A stretch of 64,000 bases of DNA. Origin: Sphingomonas sp. HF-S4 (GTDB lineage Bacteria; Pseudomonadota; Alphaproteobacteria; Sphingomonadales; Sphingomonadaceae). The notes beneath the pieces were generated by a model, which had not been told where the DNA came from, made no database searches, and worked only from the letters and a program-made list of their open reading frames with translations. Every line of letters starts with the position of its first letter. The first letter of the stretch is position 1. Below are positions 35,789 to 44,657 of this stretch, piece after piece. The stretch spans positions 3,100,001-3,164,000 of the forward strand of contig NZ_JAWJEJ010000001.1 in assembly GCF_032911445.1 (NCBI RefSeq). Reading direction: 5' to 3'. A program made the translations under genes and the position numbers.

Positions 35789-36211
35789 ATGCCGCGCAAA
35801 ATTGATCTCGAACAACTCTGCCACGATAAGGGACTGCGGATCACCGAGCAGCGCAAGGTGATCGCTCGCGTCCTCTCCGATGCGGAGGACCATCCCGACG
35901 TCGAAAAGGTCTATGAGCGCGCCTCGGCGATCGACCCGGGCATCTCGATCGCGACGGTGTATCGCACCGTCCGGCTATTCGAGGAAGCCGGTATCCTCGA
36001 CCGCCATGATTTCGGCGACGGCCGCGCGCGCTACGAGCCTGCGCCCGAAGCGCATCACGACCATCTGATCGACGTCGAATCGGGCAACGTGATCGAATTC
36101 GTCGATCCCGAGCTCGAGCTGCTCCAGAAGCAGATCGCCGAACGCCTCGGCTTCCGCCTGGTCGATCACCGCATGGAACTCTACGGCGTCGCACTCGATC
36201 GCAAGGCGTAG
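35789..36211 (+). CDS. fur: Fur family transcriptional regulator (Fur/Mur)
   Basis: A 140-aa metal-responsive repressor. The winged helix includes GLRITEQRKVIARVL and ISIATVYRTVRLFEEAG. The metal-binding hinge reads EAHHDHLIDVESGNVIEF. The CxxC structural zinc sites of classical Fur are missing, as in the manganese- or iron-responsive Mur/Fur proteins of alphaproteobacteria. Which metal it senses cannot be decided from sequence. It sits between mucR and the lysophospholipid acyltransferase. Confidence 0.92.
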   Translation: MPRKIDLEQLCHDKGLRITEQRKVIARVLSDAEDHPDVEKVYERASAIDPGISIATVYRTVRLFEEAGILDRHDFGDGRARYEPAPEAHHDHLIDVESGNVIEFVDPELELLQKQIAERLGFRLVDHRMELYGVALDRKA

Positions 36212-36254
36212 GGCTGTTGCCCGGAGCCTTCTCACAAAGGCGTAAGCGCTCCAA

Positions 36255-36342
36255 CCGTTCGCACTGAGCTTGTCGAAGTGCGCCTAGCCACAAGGGACGA
36301 ACGCCGTGGATAGCCGCCCTTCGACAAGCTCAGGGCGAACGG
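36255..36342. repeat. Paired palindromic repeat, type B, with compensatory changes
   Basis: Two 28-bp arms, 36255-36282 and 36315-36342, are inverted copies. Each arm can itself fold: CGCAC...GTGCG in the left, CGCCC...GGGCG in the right, around the core TGAGCTTGTCGAA. The two base changes between the arms are compensatory within each hairpin. The right arm lies inside the proposed 5' end of the acyltransferase gene. Confidence 0.85.
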
Positions 36343-37214
36343 ATACTGGTGCCGACCGCCGCGCCGAAACCGCCGACGGCATTCCGACCCGGCTGACCGC
36401 AATCGAACAGCTTCGCCTGTGGAGTCGCGTCGCGCTGTTGCTGCTCGCCGTGCTCAGCCATGTACCGATGCACTATCTGTGGCGGCTGCTGCGGCTGCCC
36501 TCGCCCTGGCCGCGCTGGTTCCTCGGGCGCGCGGCGTGGATCGCGGGCGCGCGGGTATCCAAGATCGGCGTGCCACTGCGCCGCGACGTGTTCTACGTTT
36601 CGAACCATCTGAGCTGGATCGACATCCTCGCGCTGGGCGGGGCGAGCGGCACCGCGTTCGTCGCGAAGGCAGAGATCGGCGCCGCACCGGTGGTCGGCTG
36701 GCTCGCCGGGCTCAACCGCACCGTCTATGTCAAGCGCGAGAACCGGCTGGGCGTCGCAGACCAGATCAACCAGTTGCGCGACGCGCTCGCCGACAATTGG
36801 GCGATCACGATCTTTCCCGAAGGCACGACCACCGACGGCAAGTCGCTGCTGCCGTTCAAGACGCCGATGCTGCGCGTGCTCGAGCCGCCGCCGCCTGGCG
36901 TGATGGTCCAGCCGGTGCTGCTCGATTATGGCGCGGCGGCCGAGGAGATCGGCTGGATCGGCCAGGAGCGTGGGCTCAACAACGCCAAGCGCATCCTCGC
37001 GCGCAAGGGCGGTTTCGCGCTGCGGGTACACTTCCTCGAACCCTTCTTTCCGGCGGACTTCCCCGGCCGCAAGGCGATCGCGGCAGAGAGCCGGCGGCGG
37101 ATCGAGGCAGCGCTGGTCGAGGCGCTGGGCCATCCGCTGCGCCCGTTCCGCTATGCCGAGGAAGCGATCGGGTACAAGCCGACGGCCGCCTCCAAATCCC
37201 AACCGTCACGCTGA
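36306..37214 (+). CDS. plsC: 1-acyl-sn-glycerol-3-phosphate acyltransferase (PlsC family)
   Basis: Acylates lysophosphatidic acid at sn-2 in phospholipid synthesis at the inner membrane. Motifs: N-H-L-S-W-I-D in YVSNHLSWIDILAL (the HX4D variant), KRENRLGVADQ, and FPEGTTTDGKSLLPFK (FPEGT). A membrane segment (about 42-60) precedes the catalytic domain. No ATG, GTG or TTG is available in frame between GTG 36306 and the membrane helix, so the first 12-14 residues appear to be encoded by repeat DNA. 302 aa. Confidence 0.88.
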   Translation: MDSRPSTSSGRTDTGADRRAETADGIPTRLTAIEQLRLWSRVALLLLAVLSHVPMHYLWRLLRLPSPWPRWFLGRAAWIAGARVSKIGVPLRRDVFYVSNHLSWIDILALGGASGTAFVAKAEIGAAPVVGWLAGLNRTVYVKRENRLGVADQINQLRDALADNWAITIFPEGTTTDGKSLLPFKTPMLRVLEPPPPGVMVQPVLLDYGAAAEEIGWIGQERGLNNAKRILARKGGFALRVHFLEPFFPADFPGRKAIAAESRRRIEAALVEALGHPLRPFRYAEEAIGYKPTAASKSQPSR

Positions 37215-37382
37215 ACTTGTTTCAGCGTCCAACGCGCCGCTGCTACAAGCGCCCAGCGATCTCCAGCGCAGGCGTAGATCGTGCCCCTCGGCCCGCTCGC
37301 CAGGATGTAGACGCATGGAACGCGCTCCCTCATTGCGGTAGCCTGACGCAGCTTGGATGCTGAAACAAGTTCAGCATGACGG
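37203..37382. repeat. Paired palindromic repeat, type C, flanking a nuclease remnant
   Basis: Two 28-bp arms, 37203-37230 and 37355-37382, are inverted copies with the hairpin core GCTGAACTTGTTTCAGC. The arms differ at two positions that compensate each other (CACGC/GCGT against CATGC/GCAT). The left arm overlaps the plsC 3' end, the right arm ends 26 bp before miaB, and the 124 bp between them hold a GIY-YIG gene remnant. Confidence 0.85.
37231..37333 (-). pseudogene. Remnant of a GIY-YIG endonuclease gene
   Basis: On the minus strand an ATG at 37331-37333 starts MRERVPCVYILASGPRGTIY, which matches the N-terminus of small GIY-YIG nucleases (VYILAS...GTLYIGVT). After GTIY the YIG half and the rest of the domain are missing, replaced by unrelated residues that run into the left repeat arm. 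It is therefore a truncated relic sandwiched between two type C repeats, probably left after a deletion between repeat-associated sequences. Confidence 0.65.
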
Positions 37383-37408
37383 AAGAACGGACTATAGCGC
37401 CGCCGATC

Positions 37409-38737
37409 ATGAAACCGACTCCCAAGACCTTCCACGTCAAGTCGTTCGGCTGCCAGATGAACGTCTATGATGGCGAGCGCATGGGCGAGTTGATGGCCGC
37501 GCAGGGCATGACGCCAACCGACGATGCCAACGCCGCCGACCTCGTCGTGCTCAACACCTGCCACATCCGCGAACGCGCGACCGACAAGGTCTATTCGGAC
37601 ATCGGCCGCCTGCGGAAACAGGCTCGCGCGGCGGATCGGCCGGCACCGATGATCGCGGTCGCCGGCTGCGTCGCGCAGGCCGAGGGCGCCGAGATCGTCG
37701 CGCGCGCCAAGGTCGACGTCGTTGTCGGCCCGCAGGCCTATCACAATCTGCCCGAGCTGGTCGCGCAGGCGGCCACGGGCACCGCCGCGCTCGATACCGA
37801 CATGCCCGCCACCGCCAAGTTCGGCGCGCTGCCCGCGCGGCGGAAGGTGAGCTCGTCGGCATTCCTCACCGTGCAGGAAGGCTGCGACAAGTTCTGCACC
37901 TATTGCGTGGTGCCCTACACCCGCGGCGCCGAGATCAGCCGCCCGTTCGACGCGATCGTCGACGAGGCCAAGGCGCTGGTCGATGCCGGCGCGCGCGAGA
38001 TCACGCTGCTCGGCCAGAACGTCAATGCCTGGGACGACGAAGCGGGCAGCGGGCTGCACGGCCTGATCCGCGCGCTCGATCGGATCGAGGGGCTCCACCG
38101 CATCCGCTATACCACCAGCCACCCCAACGATATGCGCGAAGGGCTTATCCGCGCGCATGCCGAGGTCGAAAAGCTGATGCCGTATCTGCATTTGCCCGTG
38201 CAGGCCGGCAGCGACCGTATCCTCAAGGCGATGAACCGCTCGCATAGCCGCGATTCATACCTCAAGCTGCTCGAGCGCGTCCGCGCCGCGCGGCCCGACA
38301 TCGCGCTGTCGGGCGACTTCATCGTCGGCTTCCCCGGCGAGACCGAGGCGGATTTCGCCGACACGCTCAGCCTGATCGACGAAGTCCGCTACGCCGCGAG
38401 CTTCAGCTTCAAGTACAGCCCGCGCCCCGGCACGCCGGCGGCGGAAATGACGGACGGCTTCGTGCCAGAGGACGTGATGGTCGAGCGGCTCGCCCGGCTG
38501 CAGGCAAGCATCGCCCGCGATCAGGCAGCGTTCAACGCTGCAACCTTCGGCAAAAGCTGCACGGTACTGATCGAACGCAAGGGCAAGATGCCGGGCCAGA
38601 TGCTCGGCAAGTCGCCCTGGCTGCAATCGGTCCACCTGATGACCGACGCTCGGATCGGCGACCTGGTCGACGTCGACATCGTCCGCGCCGATCCCAATTC
38701 GCTCGCCGGAGTCGAGCGGGTGAAGGCGGCAGCGTAA
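37409..38737 (+). CDS. miaB: tRNA-2-methylthio-N6-dimethylallyladenosine synthase MiaB
   Basis: A radical SAM methylthiotransferase for A37 of tRNAs reading UNN codons. The N-terminal UPF0004 domain carries three cluster cysteines (SFGCQMN, NTCHIRE, AGCVAQ). The radical SAM motif is CDKFCTYC, and a C-terminal TRAM domain follows (about residues 375-440). The start at 37409 (MKPTPKTFHVKSFGCQ) was chosen because the earlier in-frame ATG at 37376 lies inside a palindromic repeat. Position between plsC and phoH is conserved in alphaproteobacteria. Confidence 0.96.
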   Translation: MKPTPKTFHVKSFGCQMNVYDGERMGELMAAQGMTPTDDANAADLVVLNTCHIRERATDKVYSDIGRLRKQARAADRPAPMIAVAGCVAQAEGAEIVARAKVDVVVGPQAYHNLPELVAQAATGTAALDTDMPATAKFGALPARRKVSSSAFLTVQEGCDKFCTYCVVPYTRGAEISRPFDAIVDEAKALVDAGAREITLLGQNVNAWDDEAGSGLHGLIRALDRIEGLHRIRYTTSHPNDMREGLIRAHAEVEKLMPYLHLPVQAGSDRILKAMNRSHSRDSYLKLLERVRAARPDIALSGDFIVGFPGETEADFADTLSLIDEVRYAASFSFKYSPRPGTPAAEMTDGFVPEDVMVERLARLQASIARDQAAFNAATFGKSCTVLIERKGKMPGQMLGKSPWLQSVHLMTDARIGDLVDVDIVRADPNSLAGVERVKAAA

Positions 38738-38755
38738 CCACCGCCTTCGGCACGC

Positions 38756-39499
38756 TCAGCGCGCCAGATAGCCGCCCTCGACCGGATAATAGGCGCCGGT
38801 CATGAAGCTGGCTTTGTCGGAGAGCAGGAAGTTGGTCAGCGCCGCGACTTCCTCGGGCGTGCCCAGCCGGTTGAGCAGGTGTTTCTCGGCCAGCCCCGCG
38901 CGCGCCTCGTCGGTCATGCTGCTCTCGACCAGCGGCGTGGCGATGAAGCCCGGGCCGACGGCGTTCACGCGGATGCCCTGGGCCGCATAGTCGATCGCCG
39001 CGGTCTTGGTGAGGCCGAGCAGCGCGTGCTTGGCGGTGACATAGGGCGAGGAGCCCGCCCAGCCGACCGCGCCGAGGATCGACGCCATGTTGACGATCGC
39101 TCCGCCGCCCGATTTGAGCATCGCGGGGATCTGGTATTTGAGGCAGTAGAACACGCTATTGAGATCGACGTCGATCAGCCGGCGCCAATCGTCGAGCGCG
39201 ATCTCCGCGAGCGGCGCCGAAGGGCCGCCGACGCCGGCATTGTTGACTGCGAGGTGGAGCGCGCCGAACTGTTCGACCGTGAAGTCGACCAGCGCTTCCA
39301 CTGCTTGGGCATCGGCGACGTCGAGCTGGAACGGCCGTGCCGCCTCGCCGAGTTCCTGCGCGAGCGCCGTCGCATGATCGCCCGCGAAATCGGCGATGAC
39401 GACCTTCGCGCCCCGCGCCACGAGATCGCGCACCACTGCCGCGCCGATCCCCGAAGCGCCGCCGGTGACGATCGCTGTCTTGCCTTCGAAATCCTGCAT
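38756..39499 (-). CDS. SDR family oxidoreductase
   Basis: A 247-aa short-chain dehydrogenase/reductase of the classical type. The cofactor motif TGGASGIG, NNAGVGG, catalytic Ser (NMASILGAVGW) and the YxxxK active site (SPYVTAKHALLGLTK) are all present. The acid after the second strand (VIADF) suggests NAD(H) preference. Substrate unknown. It lies on the opposite strand inside the conserved miaB-phoH interval, suggesting local insertion. Confidence 0.9.
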   Translation of the reverse strand: MQDFEGKTAIVTGGASGIGAAVVRDLVARGAKVVIADFAGDHATALAQELGEAARPFQLDVADAQAVEALVDFTVEQFGALHLAVNNAGVGGPSAPLAEIALDDWRRLIDVDLNSVFYCLKYQIPAMLKSGGGAIVNMASILGAVGWAGSSPYVTAKHALLGLTKTAAIDYAAQGIRVNAVGPGFIATPLVESSMTDEARAGLAEKHLLNRLGTPEEVAALTNFLLSDKASFMTGAYYPVEGGYLAR

Positions 39500-39780
39500 T
39501 GAATCTGTCCTCGCTTGTCTGCGCCGGCGAGCCTTGGCTCGCGCCGCGCCTCCCAAGGACTACGCATAAGGCGGCGTCCGGGATGCTTCCGGGGCGACGA
39601 AACACAGCGTTTCCTATCATGCCGAGCGGTACGATTCCCCCTGTCCAGCGCGCCACGCACCTGTCACACTTGCCGGGCAATGCTCCGTGGAACCTCCGCA
39701 CGCCGTTCCGGTTTCGCCCTTGATGGCCGCCAGCATTCCACGCCCGTGAAACAACGCCCCTTCCCGATCGAAAGGACCGC

Positions 39781-40794
39781 ATGAGCCGCAAGCCTGTCCA
39801 AGCCCAGTCCGGGGAACGCTCGCGCACCGAGGTCAATTTCGACAAGCCCCAGCTTCTGCCGCAGCTTTTCGGCGAGTATGACAGCAACATCCTCGCATTG
39901 GAGGAGCGGCTGGGGGTCTATATCCATGCCCGCGGACAGCGCGTCGTCATCGAAGGCTCGGCCGAAGCGGTCGCACACGCGCGTGAAGTGCTGCAGGAGC
40001 TGCACAGCCGTGTGATCCGCGGCGAGGACATCGATACCGGGCTGATCGAAGCGGTGATCGCGATGTCGAGCGAGCCGCCGCTCACTGGTATCCTCCGCTC
40101 CGAAGTTCCCGAGGGGAGCGGGGCCGGCAATCCGCCGATCATGATCCGTACGCGCAAGAAGACGATCGTGCCGCGCTCGGTCGCGCAGACGCATTATATG
40201 CGCGAGCTGGTGTCGAACGACATGATCTTCGCGCTGGGGCCGGCGGGCACGGGCAAGACCTATCTCGCGGTGGCGCAGGCCGTCGCGCAGCTGATCACCG
40301 GCAGCGTCCAGCGGCTGATCCTGTCGCGCCCCGCGGTCGAAGCCGGCGAGCGGCTGGGCTTCCTGCCGGGCGACATGAAAGAGAAGGTCGATCCCTATCT
40401 CCGCCCGATCTACGACGCGCTCTACGACTGCCTGCCCGCCGAGCAGGTCGAGCGGCGAATCGCCAGCGGCGAGATCGAGATCGCGCCGATCGCGTTCATG
40501 CGCGGCCGGACGCTGGCGGATGCATTCGTCATTCTCGACGAGGCGCAGAACACCACCCCGGCGCAGATGAAGATGTTCCTCACCCGCTTCGGCGCCAACA
40601 GCCGGATGGTGATCTGCGGCGATCCCAACCAGGTCGACCTGCCCGGCGGCCCGGCCGCCTCGGGGCTCAACGATGCAGTCCGCCGGCTCGAGGGCGTCGA
40701 GGGCATTGCCTTCTCGTGGTTCACTGCCGCCGACGTGGTGCGCCATCCGATCGTCGGGCGGATCGTGCAGGCCTATGAGGGTCCCAATGCTTGA
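39781..40794 (+). CDS. PhoH family protein (PhoL/YbeZ-type ATPase)
   Basis: A cytoplasmic ATPase associated with ribosome maturation together with YbeY. The 337 aa include a KH-like N-terminal part (ERLGVYIHARGQRVVIEGSA), Walker A GPAGTGKTYLA and Walker B AFVILDEAQNTTP, and the family segment FGANSRMVICGDPNQVDLP. It overlaps ybeY by 8 bp, the usual phoH-ybeY-corC-lnt arrangement. The upstream 281-bp gap (39500-39780) shows no gene beyond an AAAGGA site. Confidence 0.95.
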   Translation: MSRKPVQAQSGERSRTEVNFDKPQLLPQLFGEYDSNILALEERLGVYIHARGQRVVIEGSAEAVAHAREVLQELHSRVIRGEDIDTGLIEAVIAMSSEPPLTGILRSEVPEGSGAGNPPIMIRTRKKTIVPRSVAQTHYMRELVSNDMIFALGPAGTGKTYLAVAQAVAQLITGSVQRLILSRPAVEAGERLGFLPGDMKEKVDPYLRPIYDALYDCLPAEQVERRIASGEIEIAPIAFMRGRTLADAFVILDEAQNTTPAQMKMFLTRFGANSRMVICGDPNQVDLPGGPAASGLNDAVRRLEGVEGIAFSWFTAADVVRHPIVGRIVQAYEGPNA

Positions 40795-41296
40795 CGTCGC
40801 CGCGCTTTGCGAAGCGCCCTGGCCCGAAGCCGACTGGGATGCGCTGGCGACCCGCGCCGCCGAGGCAGCGCTTGCCGAAACGCCGTTTGCCGAGTGGCGC
40901 GGCTCGCCGGCCGCGATCGAGATCGCCGTCCGGCTGGCCGACGACGAGGAAGTCCGGACGCTCAACCGCGACTATCGCCAGAAGGACAAGCCGACCAACG
41001 TGCTGTCCTTCCCGATGGTCCAGCCCGATTTGCTCGAATCGGTCACCCAGAACAGCGACGATGGCGAAGTCATCCTGGGCGACATCATCCTGGCGCACGG
41101 CGTTTGCGCGGCCGAGGCCGAGGAGCGCGGCATTTCGGTCGAGGATCATGCCACCCACCTGATTGTCCACGGCGTGCTCCATCTGCTAGGCTATGATCAC
41201 ATGGGAGATGCAGAGGCCGAGGCGATGGAGGCGATGGAACGCGCCGCGCTCGCCAATCTCGGCCTGCACGATCCCTATCTTGTTCGCGAGGACTGA
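40787..41296 (+). CDS. ybeY: rRNA maturation endoribonuclease YbeY
   Basis: A single-strand-specific metallo-RNase for 16S rRNA 3' maturation and ribosome quality control. The zinc-binding signature is intact as HLIVHGVLHLLGYDH (H-x3-H-x5-H). Other typical segments are LNRDYRQKDKPTNVLSFP and LGDIILAH. Start at 40787 overlaps phoH; 169 aa is the normal size. Confidence 0.96.
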   Translation: MLDVAALCEAPWPEADWDALATRAAEAALAETPFAEWRGSPAAIEIAVRLADDEEVRTLNRDYRQKDKPTNVLSFPMVQPDLLESVTQNSDDGEVILGDIILAHGVCAAEAEERGISVEDHATHLIVHGVLHLLGYDHMGDAEAEAMEAMERAALANLGLHDPYLVRED

Positions 41297-41306
41297 AACA
41301 CACACC

Positions 41307-42233
<927 letters not shown>

Positions 42234-42235
42234 CC

Positions 42236-43606
42236 ATGCGTAAGCGCATCCTGATCGTCCTCGGCGTGCTGGTCGTGCTCGCGATCGGTGCCTGGCTGTG
42301 GATCAGCCAGCCCGACAAGGCGCGGCTGCCCGAACAGGCGGTCACCGGCCGCGCACCGCAACTGACCGCGACGCGATCGCAGAGCTTCCCGACCGTCGGC
42401 ATCGCCAAGCCGATCGGCTGGGCGGGCGGCGCCAAGCCGACGGTGCCGGCCGGGCTCCAGGTCGCGGCGTTCGCCGACAAGCTCGATCACCCGCGCTGGC
42501 TCTATCGCCTCCCCAATGGCGACGTGCTGGTCGCCGAGACCAATTCGCCACCGCGCGAAGGCGGCGGGATCACCGGCTGGGTGATGGGCAAGCTGCTGGG
42601 AAGCGCCGGCGCCGGCGTGCCTTCGGCCAACCGCATCACCTTGCTGCGCGACACCAACAATGACGGCGTCGCCGACCAGCGCTCGGCGCTGCTAACGGAC
42701 TTGAACTCGCCGACCGGCATCGCGCTGGTGGGCAGCTGGCTCTACGTCGCCAATACCGACGCACTGGTCCGCTTTCCGTTCAAGCCGGGCGAGACGCGGA
42801 TCACCGCCAAGCCCGAGAAGATCATCGACCTTCCTGGCGGCGCCAATCACTGGGCACGCAACGTGATCGCCGCGCCCGACGGCAAGACGCTCTATGTCAG
42901 CGTCGGATCGGCATCGAACATCGCCGAGAACGGCCTGGAGGCCGAAGGCGCGCTCTATGCCGGCGGCCCGCGCGCCAATTTCGCCAAGGACGGCCGCGCG
43001 CTGATCCTCCAGGTCTGGCCCGACACCAAATATGCCCGCGTCTATGCCTGGGGCCTGCGCAATCCCAACGGCATGGCGTTCGAGCCCAAGAGCGGCGCGC
43101 TGTGGACCGTGGTCAACGAGCGCGACATGCTCGGTTCGGACATGCCGCCCGACTATCTGACCAAGGTCGATTTCGGCGCCTTCTACGGCTGGCCGTGGAA
43201 TTATTGGGGCGGCTATGTCGACAAGCGCGTCACCCCAGAGCGCCCCGATTTGCGCGAATATACCCGCCGCCCGGACTTCGCGCTCGGTGCGCATACCGCG
43301 CCGCTCGGACTTGCCTTTGCCAGCGATGCCAAGCTCGGCGGCAATTGGGCGAACGGCGCGTTCGTCGGGCTGCACGGGTCGTGGAACCGCGAGCCCAAGT
43401 CGGGCTACAAGGTCGTCTATGTGCCCTTCGGCGACAACGGCTTCCCGGTGCGGGACGCCAAGCCGGTGGATCTGCTCACCGGTTTCCTCTCGCCCGACGG
43501 CAAGACGACGCGCGGCCGCCCGGTGGGGGTGATCACCGATGCAGGCGGCGCGCTGCTGGTGGCGGACGATGTCGGCAACGTTATCTGGCGAGTCAGCGCC
43601 AAATAG
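42236..43606 (+). CDS. PQQ-dependent sugar dehydrogenase (sorbosone dehydrogenase family)
   Basis: A 456-aa membrane-anchored or exported protein. The N-terminal hydrophobic segment (about residues 4-24) is a signal anchor. A six-bladed beta-propeller follows, with QVAAFADKLDHPRWLYRLPNGDVLVAET, ANHWARNVIAAPDGKTLYVSVGS, YAWGLRNPNGMAFEP and HGSWNREPKSGYKVVYVPF (partial quotes), typical of soluble aldose/sorbosone dehydrogenases that use PQQ. No pqq genes are in the window. Follows corC after 2 bp, so it may ride on the same transcript. Confidence 0.87.
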   Translation: MRKRILIVLGVLVVLAIGAWLWISQPDKARLPEQAVTGRAPQLTATRSQSFPTVGIAKPIGWAGGAKPTVPAGLQVAAFADKLDHPRWLYRLPNGDVLVAETNSPPREGGGITGWVMGKLLGSAGAGVPSANRITLLRDTNNDGVADQRSALLTDLNSPTGIALVGSWLYVANTDALVRFPFKPGETRITAKPEKIIDLPGGANHWARNVIAAPDGKTLYVSVGSASNIAENGLEAEGALYAGGPRANFAKDGRALILQVWPDTKYARVYAWGLRNPNGMAFEPKSGALWTVVNERDMLGSDMPPDYLTKVDFGAFYGWPWNYWGGYVDKRVTPERPDLREYTRRPDFALGAHTAPLGLAFASDAKLGGNWANGAFVGLHGSWNREPKSGYKVVYVPFGDNGFPVRDAKPVDLLTGFLSPDGKTTRGRPVGVITDAGGALLVADDVGNVIWRVSAK

Positions 43607-43623
43607 GCAGCCTGATCGCTTAA

Positions 43624-43669
43624 CTTCGCACTTTGCGCACTTTTTGTTTTCAAAAGTTGCGCAGCGAAG
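43624..43669. terminator. AT-rich hairpin between convergent genes
   Basis: The region 43624-43644 pairs imperfectly with 43651-43669 (CTTCGC...TGCGCA.CTTTT against CAAAAGTTGCGCAGCGAAG), followed by AAATTTT. It is unusually AT-rich for this genome and lies between the dehydrogenase gene and the convergent small gene, so it probably serves as a bidirectional terminator. The rest of the gap up to 43776 shows nothing I can identify. Confidence 0.5.
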
Positions 43670-43776
43670 AAATTTTGCTGTGCTGGCGACCAAGCGGAAT
43701 GCACGCGTCAAAGAGCGGCCGGCATTGCCGACCGCCCGAGGCAAGCATGCGAAATCCTACATTGCAAGCAGTGCGC

Positions 43777-44079
43777 TCAGCGCAGCAGCGTCGCGCCCTT
43801 CTCGAACAGCTTGTCGCGGACCTTGCCCGCGAATAGCGCGAGCATCGGCGGCAGATCGACCTCGGCATGGACGCTCGCGTCGAACACCTGGAGCCGGCTC
43901 ACCACCTGTTGCCCCATCGCGCTCACCGTGAAGTGGAGCGTGTCGCCCTCCCACTGCTGCGAGACGTGCCCGCCGCCGGGGACGATCTCGGCAATCTTGG
44001 CGACTCCCCCCGCGATGCGCGCACGGGCGGCGTCGCGGCCCAGCTTGTGCGGGATATCGACGACGACCGGGTCAGCCAT
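43777..44079 (-). CDS. Polyhydroxyalkanoic acid system family protein
   Basis: A 100-aa cytoplasmic protein of the PHA-granule-associated/START-like small family: VVVDIPHKLGRDAARARIAGGVAKI, WEGDTLHFTVSAMGQQV and a C-terminal KVRDKLFEKGATLL (partial quotes). Function is not established; family members are found near PHA genes, none of which is here. Its ATG overlaps the stop of the upstream VOC gene by 1 bp on the minus strand, so the two form an operon. Confidence 0.8.
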   Translation of the reverse strand: MADPVVVDIPHKLGRDAARARIAGGVAKIAEIVPGGGHVSQQWEGDTLHFTVSAMGQQVVSRLQVFDASVHAEVDLPPMLALFAGKVRDKLFEKGATLLR

Positions 44080-44498
44080 CAGCGTGCAAACAATTGATCA
44101 TCGTCACCAAACGCCTTGAATTCGAGTGCGTTGCCGCTCGGATCGCGGAAAAACATCGTCGCCTGTTCGCCGACCTGTCCCTGGAAGCGGACATGCGGCG
44201 CAATGCCGAACGGCACGCCCGCCGCCTCGACCCGTGCGGCGAGCGCCTGCCAGTCGGGCAGCGCAAGTACCACCCCGAAATGGGGGACGGGCACGCCGTG
44301 GCCGTCGACCTGGTTGATCACTGCCACCGGCTTGGCGGCGGGGTCGAGGTGCGCGACGATCTGGTGGCCGAACAGGTCGAAGTCGATCCAGTGATCCGAC
44401 GAGCGGCCCTGCGGACAGCCCAGCACGCCGCCGTAGAAGCCGCGTGCGGCTTCGAGGTCATGGACCGGGAAGGCGAGGTGGAAGGGACGGAGGGGCAT
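44079..44498 (-). CDS. VOC family protein (glyoxalase-like)
   Basis: A 139-aa vicinal-oxygen-chelate protein: [23 protein letters not shown] at the N-terminus, [10 protein letters not shown] in the middle and [15 protein letters not shown] at the C-terminus, with His, His and Glu in metal-ligand positions. It resembles glyoxalase/dioxygenase-like proteins of unassigned substrate. The start at 44498 is preceded on its strand by the large type D repeat. Confidence 0.85.
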   Translation of the reverse strand: MPLRPFHLAFPVHDLEAARGFYGGVLGCPQGRSSDHWIDFDLFGHQIVAHLDPAAKPVAVINQVDGHGVPVPHFGVVLALPDWQALAARVEAAGVPFGIAPHVRFQGQVGEQATMFFRDPSGNALEFKAFGDDDQLFAR

Positions 44499-44514
44499 GA
44501 AACTGCCATACTCG

Positions 44515-44640
44515 ATCCTCCCCCGGAGGGGGAGGGGGACCAAGCGCAGCTTGGTGGAGGGGTACTCTCCGCGGGCGACACCGCTTGTGGAGACTACCCC
44601 TCCACCGCTTCGCGGTCCCCCTCCCCCTCCGGGGGAGGAT
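44515..44640. repeat. Large inverted repeat, type D (46-50-bp arms)
   Basis: Left arm 44515-44564 and right arm 44595-44640 are inverted copies rich in CCTCCCCC/GGGGGAGG, with short inner hairpins (CAAGCGCAGCTTG in the left arm, CCGCTTCGCGG in the right). The 30-bp centre is unrelated. It separates the divergent VOC and lnt genes; the lnt start lies 18 bp beyond the right arm, so the element overlaps the presumed promoter region of both. Confidence 0.85.
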
Positions 44641-44657
44641 TTGATACGACGCATTCG

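Noticed and set aside
37151..38245. A long minus-strand frame antisense to plsC and miaB
   Set aside because: Shadow of real genes except for the short GIY-YIG-like part, which was kept as a pseudogene remnant.
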